Source: Microbacterium sp. PM5 (GTDB taxonomy: Bacteria > Actinomycetota > Actinomycetes > Actinomycetales > Microbacteriaceae). From it: 64,000 bases of DNA. The translations under genes and the position numbers were made by a program. Positions 53,505-64,000 of the stretch are shown here, piece after piece; positions within the stretch are counted from its first letter, which is position 1; every line of letters begins with the position of its first letter. The stretch spans positions 3,045,432-3,109,431 of the forward strand of contig NZ_CP022162.1 in assembly GCF_003293595.1 (NCBI RefSeq), read 5' to 3'. The notes below the pieces were generated by a model. It saw only the letters and a list, made by a program, of their open reading frames with translations, made no database searches and had not been told where the DNA came from.

Positions 53505-54658
53505 GCGTCACCGCCCCTGCAGGATTCGCCGCCGCCGGCGTCGTGGCCGGTCTCAAATCGACCGGCAGGCCCGACGTCGCCGTCGTCGTCAACCGCGGCC
53601 CGCTGAAGGTCGGAGCCGCCGTGTTCACCAGCAATCGTGCCAAGGCCAACCCGATCCTGTGGTCGCAGCAGGCCATTCAGGACGGCACTGTCGAGGCGAT
53701 CGTGCTCAACTCGGGCGGCGCCAACTGCTTCACCGGGGCGTTCGGCTTCCAGACCACTCATCAGACGGCTGAGAAGGCCGCCGAGCTGCTGAGCATCAGC
53801 CCCGGCGACGTGCTCGTGTGCTCCACCGGGCTCATCGGCACGGGCGACGAGGTCTTCCGCGGCAAGGTCCTTGCCGGTACCGAGGCGGCGATCTCCGCCC
53901 TCTCGGACGACGGCGGCGACCACGCGGCGCGCGCCATCATGACGACCGACACCGTACCCAAGACCGCTGTCTTCGCCGGTGACGGGTGGACCATCGGGGC
54001 GATGGCCAAGGGTGCGGGGATGCTCGCTCCGGGCCTTGCCACGATGCTCGTGGTCATCACGACCGACGCGGTGCTGTCGGCCGACGAGGCCGATGCGCAT
54101 CTGCGCGCCGCCACCCGGGTGAGCTTCGACCGACTCGACTCCGACGGCTGCATGTCGACCAACGATCAGGTGACGCTGATGGTCAGTGGCGCGAGCGGCG
54201 TGACGCCCGACGCGGACGCGTTCCGTGCGGCTCTCGTCGAGGTGTGCACGAGTCTCGCTCGGCAGCTGCAGGCCGACGCCGAGGGCGCCAGTCACGACAT
54301 CACCATCCGCGTCGTGGGCGCGGCATCCGAAGACGACGCCGTCGAGGTGGGCCGCTCGGTCGCACGCAACAACCTCTTCAAAGCCGCGATCTTCGGCAAC
54401 GACCCCAACTGGGGCCGGGTTCTGGCGGCGATCGGCACGACGCAGGCGGCCTTCGACCCGTACGCCGTGGACGTGAGCTTCAACGGGGTGCGACTGTGCA
54501 GCGCCGGCGCCCCCGACCGCCCGCGCGAGGAGGTCGACCTTACGCCGCGCGCGACGGACGTGCTCATCGACCTCAAGGAGGGCGACGCGGCGGCGACGAT
54601 CTTCACGAACGATCTGACGCACGACTACGTCCACGAGAACAGCGCGTACAGCTCATGA
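53501..54658 (+). CDS. argJ: Bifunctional ornithine acetyltransferase / N-acetylglutamate synthase
   Basis: A 385-residue Ntn-type enzyme that recycles the acetyl group from N-acetylornithine to glutamate. It cleaves itself before the nucleophile, about Thr181 in [22 protein letters not shown]-terminal [33 protein letters not shown] and CSTGLIG are family blocks, and [14 protein letters not shown] near the end binds substrate. Full bifunctionality depends on lineage. GTG start overlaps argC (GTGA). Confidence 0.95.
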   Translation: MSVTAPAGFAAAGVVAGLKSTGRPDVAVVVNRGPLKVGAAVFTSNRAKANPILWSQQAIQDGTVEAIVLNSGGANCFTGAFGFQTTHQTAEKAAELLSISPGDVLVCSTGLIGTGDEVFRGKVLAGTEAAISALSDDGGDHAARAIMTTDTVPKTAVFAGDGWTIGAMAKGAGMLAPGLATMLVVITTDAVLSADEADAHLRAATRVSFDRLDSDGCMSTNDQVTLMVSGASGVTPDADAFRAALVEVCTSLARQLQADAEGASHDITIRVVGAASEDDAVEVGRSVARNNLFKAAIFGNDPNWGRVLAAIGTTQAAFDPYAVDVSFNGVRLCSAGAPDRPREEVDLTPRATDVLIDLKEGDAAATIFTNDLTHDYVHENSAYSS

Positions 54659-55553
54659 CCGAGAAGATCCAGCACACCACCCCTGAAGAGGCCGCCGAGA
54701 AGGCCGCCGTCCTCATCGAGTCCCTGCCGTGGCTGCAGCGCTTCCGCGACCAGATCATCGTCATCAAGTACGGCGGCAACGCGATGGTGTCCGAAGAGCT
54801 GCAGGATGCGTTCGCGCAGGACATCGCCTACCTTCGGTTCGTCGGCGTCAAGCCGGTCGTCGTGCACGGCGGCGGCCCGCAGATCTCGCAGATGCTCGAC
54901 CGGCTCGCCATCCCCAGCGAGTTCAAGGGCGGATACCGGGTGACCTCCACCGAGGCGATCAGCGTCGTTCGGATGGTGCTCACCGGCCAGGTGAATCCGC
55001 AGCTGGTCGGGCGCATCAACGCGTTCGGCCCCTTCGCCGTCGGTGTGTCTGGCGAGGACGCGGGGCTCTTCCAGGGCCGGCGGCGCGGTGTGGTGATCGA
55101 CGGGACCGAGCACGACCTCGGCGCCGTCGGCGATGTGGTCCGTGTCGACCCGCAGCCGGTGCTCGACCAGCTCGCCGCCGGTCGCATCCCGGTGGTCTCG
55201 TCGATCGCGCCCGACCTGGACAACCCCGGGCAGTCGCTGAACGTCAACGCGGATGCGGCGGCGGCGGCTCTGGCCATCGCGCTGGGCGCGGCGAAGCTCG
55301 TCGTGCTCACCGATGTCGCGGGCTTGTACGCCGACTGGCCGAACCGCGACTCGTTGGTCTCGCATCTGACCGCCGACGAGCTGCGCGCGATGCTGCCGCG
55401 GCTGGAGTCGGGCATGATCCCGAAGATGCAGGCGTGCCTCGACGCCGTCGACGGCGGCGTCGACACGGCGGCGATCATCGACGGACGCCAGCCTCATTCG
55501 GTGCTGGTCGAGGTCTTCACGGAACAGGGAATCGGAACAGAGGTGGTGGCGCG

Positions 55554-55557
<4 letters not shown>
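54655..55557 (+). CDS. argB: Acetylglutamate kinase
   Basis: A 300-residue amino-acid kinase phosphorylating N-acetylglutamate. [53 protein letters not shown] is the phosphate/substrate loop, and [29 protein letters not shown] the nucleotide site. The N-terminal helix (about 1-25, [20 protein letters not shown]) is the one that lets hexameric, arginine-inhibited NAGKs form, so feedback inhibition by arginine is likely. The ATG overlaps the argJ stop. Confidence 0.96.
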
Positions 55558-57754
<2,197 letters not shown>

Positions 57755-57779
57755 CCCGGATGCGGACGGCGGGACGACG

Positions 57780-58868
57780 ATGACGGCCCTCCGTCCGCTC
57801 CGAGCGCGCACGCTGGATGACGCGGGCCGGCTCGCCGGCGTCGATCTCGCGCGGGGCCTGGCCGTCTTCGGGATGTTCGCCGCGCACCTGCTGGTGACCC
57901 CGCACTTCGATGCGGCGCAGCCTGCGACCTGGGTCGATCTCGTCAACGGGCGGTCTTCGATCCTGTTCGCGACGCTCGCGGGGGTCTCGATCGCTCTGAT
58001 GAGCGGCGCGCGGGCGAGCGCGGGCAGCAGCCCCGCGTCGGGCCGGACGCTCGTCGTCGCGCGGCGCCGACTGGTCGTGCGTGCGGTGATCATCTGGGGC
58101 ATCGGGATGCTGCTGAACGCGACGGGCGTGCCGGTCTACGTGATCCTGCCGGCGTACGGCATTCTCTTCCTCCTCGCGGTGCCGCTGCTGCGCCTGTCGG
58201 CATCCACCCTCTGGGTGCTCGCTGCCGTCGTCGGTGTCGGCGCGCCGTGGCTGCTGCCGCTCGCAGATCGGGTTCTCGTGGCCGCCGGGCCCGTCGGCGG
58301 TGATCTCGTTCTGCTGCTGGGCTGGCACTACCCCTTCCTGCTGTGGGCGGCCTTCCTGATCGCGGGCCTGGCAGCCGCACGCTCCGACCTGCGCTCCCCG
58401 CGCACTCTCGTCGCGCTGGCCGTCGGTGGTGCGGCGTGCGCGATCGCGGCGGCCGCGGCATCCACGGTCATCGACGTCGACGAGGATTCCTTCCTCGGAC
58501 GTGTGCTGGCCGACGGCGCCCACTCCGGTGGCATGCTCGAGGCGGTCGGGTCGGGCGGCTTCGCGCTCGCCGTCGTCGGCCTGTGTCTGCTGATCTGCCG
58601 CACGCCCGCGCGCATCGTGCTGCTGCCGGTGCGCGCGGTGGGGTCGATGCCGCTGACCGCATACGTCGGCCAGATCGCGGCGTGGGCCGTGTGGGCGTCG
58701 TTCGCTCTGGGCGACGTCGGAGATCTGTCGGGCTTCCGCGCCCTGCAGCCGTTCTGGCCGTTCGTCGCGGCGACGCTCGTGTTCTGCACCGTGTGGGCGC
58801 TCCTCCTCGGCCGTGGTCCCGTCGAGCGCGCCGTGGCATACGCCACGCGGGTCGTCATCCCCGGCTGA
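57780..58868 (+). CDS. DUF418-type multi-helix membrane protein
   Basis: A 362-residue protein with about nine to ten membrane helices. N-terminal AGVDLARGLAVFGMFAAHLLVTP (the GxDxxRGxAxxGM motif) and SILFATLAGVSIALMSG match the DUF418/heparan-acetyltransferase-like group; MPLTAYVGQIA and RGPVERAVAYATR near the end match DUF418 (PVEWLWR-like). The family is believed to be acyltransferase-like, but the substrate is unknown. The ATG at 57780 is 25 bases after argF, with no obvious promoter, so it may be transcribed with the arg operon, where argR would normally lie. Confidence 0.86.
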   Translation: MTALRPLRARTLDDAGRLAGVDLARGLAVFGMFAAHLLVTPHFDAAQPATWVDLVNGRSSILFATLAGVSIALMSGARASAGSSPASGRTLVVARRRLVVRAVIIWGIGMLLNATGVPVYVILPAYGILFLLAVPLLRLSASTLWVLAAVVGVGAPWLLPLADRVLVAAGPVGGDLVLLLGWHYPFLLWAAFLIAGLAAARSDLRSPRTLVALAVGGAACAIAAAAASTVIDVDEDSFLGRVLADGAHSGGMLEAVGSGGFALAVVGLCLLICRTPARIVLLPVRAVGSMPLTAYVGQIAAWAVWASFALGDVGDLSGFRALQPFWPFVAATLVFCTVWALLLGRGPVERAVAYATRVVIPG

Positions 58869-58879
58869 GCTGCTCAGCG

Positions 58880-59195
58880 GCGGCGGGAGCAGCGTCGCGC
58901 CGCGGCGCCGCAGTCGCAGCGGTAGTGGCAGCTCCCAGATCACCGCCGCCGTCACGTGGGTGAATAGGACGCCGGGGACCGCTCGTGTCGCATCCGCTTG
59001 CGCGGCGCGCTGGATCGTCAGACGCAGACGGGCGCCTTCGTTCGCCGCCGGCGGACGCGATCGCACGCCGCGGAAGGGCGTGGCCAGGTCGCGTGCGCGA
59101 ATCCGGCGCGGTGACACCCCGGCATCCATTGCCTGCGCGACGGAGAACGAGTCCGGAAGGCTATCGGGCAGCGGCGACGGGCGACGACTCATCAT
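58880..59195 (-). pseudogene. Truncated AbiEi-like / DUF559-type protein remnant
   Basis: The minus-strand frame begins at an ATG (59195 or 59192) with SRRPSPLPDSLPDSFSVAQA, MDAGVSPRRIRARDLATPFRGVRSRP and LFTHVTAAVIWELPLPLRLRR: the N-terminal half of the AbiEi-antitoxin-domain proteins that carry a C-terminal Vsr-like (DUF559) nuclease domain and are common in Microbacteriaceae. After about residue 105 similarity stops and the frame simply continues as the antisense of the DUF418 gene, so the nuclease half is gone. I read it as a decayed gene of which only the 5' third remains. It fills most of the 431-base gap between the DUF418 gene and argH. Confidence 0.6.
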
Positions 59196-59287
59196 CGCAG
59201 GATGGCGCTTCTCTTCGTGCGCGACCTCCTCGGGCGACCGGATCTGTGCACACCTGGCGTGCAGCGGAGTGTCGGTGCGGCGCTCGC

Positions 59288-60736
<1,449 letters not shown>

Positions 60737-60746
60737 CAGCTAATAA

Positions 60747-60767
60747 CTGATATCTTGCCAATATCAG
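60747..60767 (+). promoter_or_regulatory. AT-rich dyad at the satD-type promoter
   Basis: CTGATAT (60747-60753) and ATATCAG (60761-60767) are perfect inverted repeats around a 7-nt core; a further GATAT follows at 60769. It ends 3 nt before the TATGCT -10, the normal place for a repressor operator. The AT content is unlike the surrounding sequence. Confidence 0.65.
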
Positions 60768-60770
60768 CGA

Positions 60771-60776
60771 TATGCT
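60771..60776 (+). promoter_or_regulatory. -10 hexamer (TATGCT) of the SatD-family gene
   Basis: TATGCT, 6 nt spacer, then the ATG at 60783; leaderless arrangement. Confidence 0.55.
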
Positions 60777-60782
60777 TCTTCC

Positions 60783-61430
60783 ATGAACGTTGCGGTGATC
60801 GCCGACATCGTCGGATCGCGGAGTCTTCCCGATCGGGCTGCCGCCCAACGCGCTCTGGAAGAGACGATTGCCCGTGCGGAACGTGACGTTCCGCTGGCCG
60901 AGCGCCCCCTCACCGCCACGGTGGGGGACGAGCTGCAGGGCGTATACCCGTCTCTGGATGCCGCCATGGCGGCCCTGCTGCTGGTGCGGCTCGCGTTGCC
61001 CGACGATCTCGACTGTCGCTTCGGCATCGGGATCGGGGCGCACCGCGACGTCCCCTCCCGGGTGGGCACTCTCGCCGAGGGGCCGGGGTGGTGGGCCGCG
61101 CGTGAGGCGATCGATGCCATCCACGCCGCGCAGGCGCGCACCATCCCGGGCGCCCGCACCTGGGTCGTCGCCGATGCCGGCGCGACGGTGGATGTCCGGA
61201 TCGCCAATGCGTATCTCCTCGCTCGGGACCAACTCGTGACCGCGATGACGGCGCGCACTCGGCGACTCGCCTACGGCCGGATGCTCGGTGCGACGCAGTC
61301 GGAGCTCGCGGCCGCGGAGGGCATCACCCAGTCGGCGGTGTCCCAGGCCCTCGGCGCCGCCGGAGTCGCCGCCCTCGTCGAGGGATACGCGCAGCTGCGC
61401 GCGGACGCGTCGCCGACGTCCGAGGTCTGA
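60783..61430 (+). CDS. SatD family protein with C-terminal helix-turn-helix
   Basis: A 215-residue protein. N-terminal MNVAVIADIVGSRSLPDRAAAQRALEETIARAER and TATVGDELQGVYPSLDAAMAALLLVRLALP.. match the SatD family (acid-tolerance satCDE locus in streptococci). The middle is nucleotidyl-cyclase-like (FGIGIGAHRD). The last 55 residues form a helix-turn-helix, LGATQSELAAAEGITQSAVSQALGAAG, so it is likely to bind DNA, perhaps the dyad at 60747. The role is unknown. The start is set by the leaderless -10. Confidence 0.85.
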   Translation: MNVAVIADIVGSRSLPDRAAAQRALEETIARAERDVPLAERPLTATVGDELQGVYPSLDAAMAALLLVRLALPDDLDCRFGIGIGAHRDVPSRVGTLAEGPGWWAAREAIDAIHAAQARTIPGARTWVVADAGATVDVRIANAYLLARDQLVTAMTARTRRLAYGRMLGATQSELAAAEGITQSAVSQALGAAGVAALVEGYAQLRADASPTSEV

Positions 61431-61447
61431 GCCGCGCGGCGATCACC

Positions 61448-62041
61448 TCACCAGACCGCGAGCCAGACGACCCCCGCGACGGCGCACGCCCACAGCAGAC
61501 TCGCCATCGTGCCGACGATGAACCTCTCGCGCGCGGCCGGTGTGGCCAGCTCCGTGAATCGTCCGACGCCCTTCAATGCCACGACGATGGCGACGGCGCC
61601 GGGGAAGCCGGCGAGGATGCCGAGGGCCGCGCACGCCCGCTCGAGGTAGCCGATCGTCGTGCCGCCGCGCAGGATCTCCTCTTCGCGGACCGCTGCGCTG
61701 TCGCGACCGGACATCATCTCGACGAGGATGCCGCCGCGTGGACCCTCCGCCGTGCGGCCGCCGTCGGCGATCGTGAGCACCCAGCGGGTGAACGGGTTGC
61801 CGCCGACGATGGCCAGCGCGGTGCCGAGGACGGCCAGCACAGCCGAGGCCAGGACGGGAAGGCGCGCCGGCAGGATGCTGAGAGCGACGAGCGCGAGCAG
61901 GACGATCGCCGCCGCGGCGATCAGAACCGGGCCCCGCGGGCGCCGCAGGGAGATCACGACGAGGATCAGGGCCGCGCACAGCGCGATGAAGAGCACGATG
62001 ACGCCGATCAGCGTGACGATCGCCTGGGTGTCGGGATCCAT
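61448..62041 (-). CDS. Hypothetical membrane protein
   Basis: A 197-residue protein with four predicted helices: about 8-30 (IVTLIGVIVLFIALCAALILVVI), 38-54, 60-80, and a pair near the end (ILAGFPGAVAIVVAL and ASLLWACAVAGVVWLAVW). A soluble loop between helices three and four (NPFTRWVLTIADGGRTAEGPRGGILVEMM...EEEILRGGTTIGYLERA) is charged. I do not recognise the family. A GGGAGAC site precedes the ATG at 62041. It is convergent with the SatD-type gene, and some SatD genes are paired with membrane proteins, so a functional link is possible but speculative. Confidence 0.75.
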   Translation of the reverse strand: MDPDTQAIVTLIGVIVLFIALCAALILVVISLRRPRGPVLIAAAAIVLLALVALSILPARLPVLASAVLAVLGTALAIVGGNPFTRWVLTIADGGRTAEGPRGGILVEMMSGRDSAAVREEEILRGGTTIGYLERACAALGILAGFPGAVAIVVALKGVGRFTELATPAARERFIVGTMASLLWACAVAGVVWLAVW

Positions 62042-62119
62042 GTCGTCAGTCTCCCACGGCGTCCTGACGTCGCAGCGGCGGCGCCACCGGCATGATCGGG
62101 GCGCGGCATCGGCCGCTGA

Positions 62120-62125
62120 TAACCT
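62120..62125 (+). promoter_or_regulatory. -10 hexamer (TAACCT) of tyrS
   Basis: TAACCT, 6 nt spacer, then the tyrS GTG at 62132; leaderless arrangement. No T-box is present. Confidence 0.5.
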
Positions 62126-62131
62126 GGGCGC

Positions 62132-63463
62132 GTGTCTGAAACCGTCTCCGTGAGTGCTCCCGCGCCCGCGCGTGCACTGGCTCCCGCCAACGACCCCTCG
62201 TTCGAGAACGTCTGGGACGAGATCGTCTGGCGAGGCCTGGTGCACGTGTCCACCGATCAGGACGCCCTGCGCGTTCTGCTGGCCGGCGAGCCCATCACGT
62301 ATTACTGCGGCTTCGACCCGACGGCACCGAGCCTGCACCTGGGAAACCTCGTACAGCTGCTGCTGATGCGCCGTCTGCAGCTGGCTGGTCACCGCCCGCT
62401 CGGTCTCGTCGGCGGATCGACCGGACTCATCGGCGATCCCCGGCCCACGGCGGAGCGGACTCTCAACACGAAGGACACGGTCGCCGAGTGGGTGGGCAAC
62501 CTGCGTGCCCAGGTCGAGCGCTACCTGAGCTTCGACGGCGACAACGCCGCGCGCATGGTCAACAACCTCGACTGGACGGCGCCGATGAGCGCCATCGACT
62601 TCCTCCGCGAGATCGGCAAGTACTACCGCGTCGGCACGATGCTGAAGAAGGATGCCGTCGCCGCGCGCCTGAACTCCGAAGCGGGCATCAGCTACACCGA
62701 GTTCAGCTACCAGATCCTGCAGGGGATGGACTACCTCGAGCTGCACCGCCAGTACGGCTGCGTGCTGCAGACGGGCGGGTCCGATCAGTGGGGCAACCTC
62801 ACCAGCGGCACCGACCTCATCCACCGCGTCGAAGGGGTGTCGGTGCACGCCATCGGCACGCCCCTGATCACCAACAGCGACGGCACGAAGTTCGGCAAGA
62901 GCGAGGGCAACGCGATCTGGCTGGATGCCGAGATGTGCAGCCCGTACCGGATGTACCAGTTCTGGTTGAACACCGACGACGCCGATGTCATCGAGCGACT
63001 GAAGATCTTCACCTTCCTGACGCGCGCAGAGATCCAGCAGTACGAGGAGACGGTCGCGGCGGAGCCGTTCCGCCGTGCCGCGCAGAAGCGTCTCGCGCTC
63101 GAGGTGACGACGACCGTGCACGGGCCGGAGGCCACGGCCGCGGTGATCGCGGCATCCGAGGCCCTCTTCGGTGCCGGCGATCTCGGCGCCCTGGATGCCG
63201 CCACGCTGCGCACCGCGTTGGAAGAGCTGCCGCACGCGACGATCGTGGGGGGCACCACGGTCGCGCAGGCGCTGGTGGAGACGGGACTGTGTGCGAGCCT
63301 CAGCGAGGCACGGCGATCGATCGCGCAGGGCGGCGTCAGCCTCGACGGGACCAAGGTCGACGACGAGTCCGCCGCCATCACGGGGGCGCTGCCGGGCGGA
63401 GTCGCGGTGCTGCGCCGCGGCAAGAAGACGCTCGCCGGGCTCTTCGTCGCACCTGCGGCCTGA
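62132..63463 (+). CDS. tyrS: Tyrosine-tRNA ligase
   Basis: A 443-residue class I synthetase of the bacterial TyrRS type. YYCGFDPTAPSLHLGNLVQLLLMRRLQLAGH carries the HIGH-equivalent HLGN; DWTAPMSAIDFLREIGKYYRVG, TEFSYQILQGMDYLEL and QTGGSDQWGNLTSG (QxxxSDQ) form the Tyr/tRNA pocket; KFGKSEGNAIW at about 253-263 is the KMSKS equivalent. A C-terminal S4 RNA-binding domain (about 380-440) closes it. An N-terminal extension of about 20 Ala/Pro-rich residues precedes the core. GTG start set by the -10. Confidence 0.97.
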   Translation: MSETVSVSAPAPARALAPANDPSFENVWDEIVWRGLVHVSTDQDALRVLLAGEPITYYCGFDPTAPSLHLGNLVQLLLMRRLQLAGHRPLGLVGGSTGLIGDPRPTAERTLNTKDTVAEWVGNLRAQVERYLSFDGDNAARMVNNLDWTAPMSAIDFLREIGKYYRVGTMLKKDAVAARLNSEAGISYTEFSYQILQGMDYLELHRQYGCVLQTGGSDQWGNLTSGTDLIHRVEGVSVHAIGTPLITNSDGTKFGKSEGNAIWLDAEMCSPYRMYQFWLNTDDADVIERLKIFTFLTRAEIQQYEETVAAEPFRRAAQKRLALEVTTTVHGPEATAAVIAASEALFGAGDLGALDAATLRTALEELPHATIVGGTTVAQALVETGLCASLSEARRSIAQGGVSLDGTKVDDESAAITGALPGGVAVLRRGKKTLAGLFVAPAA

Positions 63464-63491
63464 CCCGGCTCGACACCGCGCCGGAGGCCGC

Positions 63492-64000
63492 ATGCCGTTC
63501 ACTGTCTCGCACGCCGTGGTGGCGTTGCCGTTCGTCCGCACGCCGCTGCTTCCGGCCGCGATCGCGATCGGCGCGATGACGCCGGATCTGCCGCTCTTCG
63601 TCCGCGGCACGCCCGTGTCGTACCAGCTCACTCATACGAATCTCGTGGTCTCGACGGCGATTGCCGCCGTGCTGACGGTCATCTGGTACGTCGTGCTGCG
63701 TCCCGCCGTGCGGTCGCTGTCGCCGCGATGGATCGCAGCTCGGGTGCCGGCCGCGTGGGACCGACCCGGTGTGCCGCAGTGGTGGTCGCGGCGTCCGGCG
63801 TGGCAGTCGGCGGCGCTCGCGGCCCTCTCGCTGTTGCTGGGGGTGGCCACCCACATCGCCTGGGATGCCTTCACGCACGAAGGGCGATGGGGAACCCGGC
63901 TGCTTCCCGCACTCGACGCGCAGTGGGGGCCGCTTCTGGGGCTCAAGTGGCTGCAGTACGGCTCCACTGCGTTCGGACTGATCGTGCTCGCTCTCGCCGC
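63492..64000 (+). CDS. DUF4184 family membrane protein (3' truncated by window edge)
   Basis: Starts at ATG 63492 and stays open to the window end (about 169 residues seen). MPFTVSHAVVALPFVRTPLLPAAIAIGAMTPDLPLFV and later LLLGVATHIAWDAFTHEGRWG are the characteristic DUF4184 blocks, with the N-terminal SHAxxALP and a THxxWDxFTH motif that suggests metal binding. At least three membrane helices are seen. It lies 28 bases downstream of tyrS, a TTG/GTG-poor gap with a GGAGGC ribosome site, and may be co-transcribed with tyrS. Function unknown. Confidence 0.88.
   Translation, partial: MPFTVSHAVVALPFVRTPLLPAAIAIGAMTPDLPLFVRGTPVSYQLTHTNLVVSTAIAAVLTVIWYVVLRPAVRSLSPRWIAARVPAAWDRPGVPQWWSRRPAWQSAALAALSLLLGVATHIAWDAFTHEGRWGTRLLPALDAQWGPLLGLKWLQYGSTAFGLIVLALA

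Noticed and set aside
61448..63631. 727-codon minus-strand frame
   Set aside because: Only its last 197 codons (from ATG 62041) look like a protein, a four-helix membrane protein; the rest is antisense of tyrS.

Overview
The window is a dense, GC-rich (by eye around 70%) chromosomal segment of an actinobacterium, most probably a Microbacteriaceae member close to Microbacterium. The evidence is the gene order dapB-thyA-dapA-rnj-ftsK-pgsA-cinA-clgR-DUF3046-recA-recX-miaB-miaA-dapF-hflX-lexA, the bifunctional PriA in place of HisA, the gluABCD transporter, frequent GTG starts, and many genes whose -10 hexamer lies about 6-8 nt before the start codon (leaderless mRNAs). No rRNA, tRNA, CRISPR, insertion sequence or prophage was seen. 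Nearly all of it is core metabolism and information processing.

Layout. 1-5.8 kb: the end of an SGNH hydrolase gene, a DUF5302 gene, pnp, an aldo/keto-reductase-fold protein that has lost most of its catalytic tetrad, and a histidine phosphatase. 5.8-15 kb: dapB and dapA (lysine/peptidoglycan), thyA-folA (dTMP/folate), OsmC and a membrane-tethered thioredoxin, two GNAT genes, and RNase J. 15-28 kb: ftsK, pgsA, cinA, a ClgR-type regulator, DUF3046, SOS-controlled recA-recX, tRNA modification genes miaB-miaA, dapF, an RsmC-like methyltransferase and hflX. 28-33.6 kb: a prolyl-oligopeptidase, metF, and the SOS pair lexA / LysM protein transcribed divergently; the LysM gene matches the YneA/DivS/Rv2719c class of SOS division suppressors and its mRNA should begin with a very strong hairpin. 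33.6-38 kb: hisC-hisB-hisH-priA, SseB and DUF1844 genes. 38-44 kb: infC-rpmI-rplT with an ATC start for infC and a strong terminator, a TrmH-type methyltransferase, and the gluABCD amino-acid ABC transporter. 44-52 kb: pheS-pheT, an AAA ATPase, an ABC ATPase/permease pair and a reductase. 52-61 kb: argC-J-B-D-F, a DUF418 membrane protein, an AbiEi-like remnant and argH. 61-64 kb: a SatD-family gene with an AT-rich dyad at its promoter, a membrane protein, tyrS and the start of a DUF4184 gene.

Most notable observation: argC is preceded by its own leaderless 24-codon reading frame with six Arg codons among residues 14-23, followed by two mutually exclusive stem-loops. This fits a ribosome-mediated arginine attenuator. 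argR and argG, usual members of actinobacterial arg clusters, are missing here, and a gene remnant sits in the gap. This reading comes from sequence inspection only and needs comparative or experimental confirmation.
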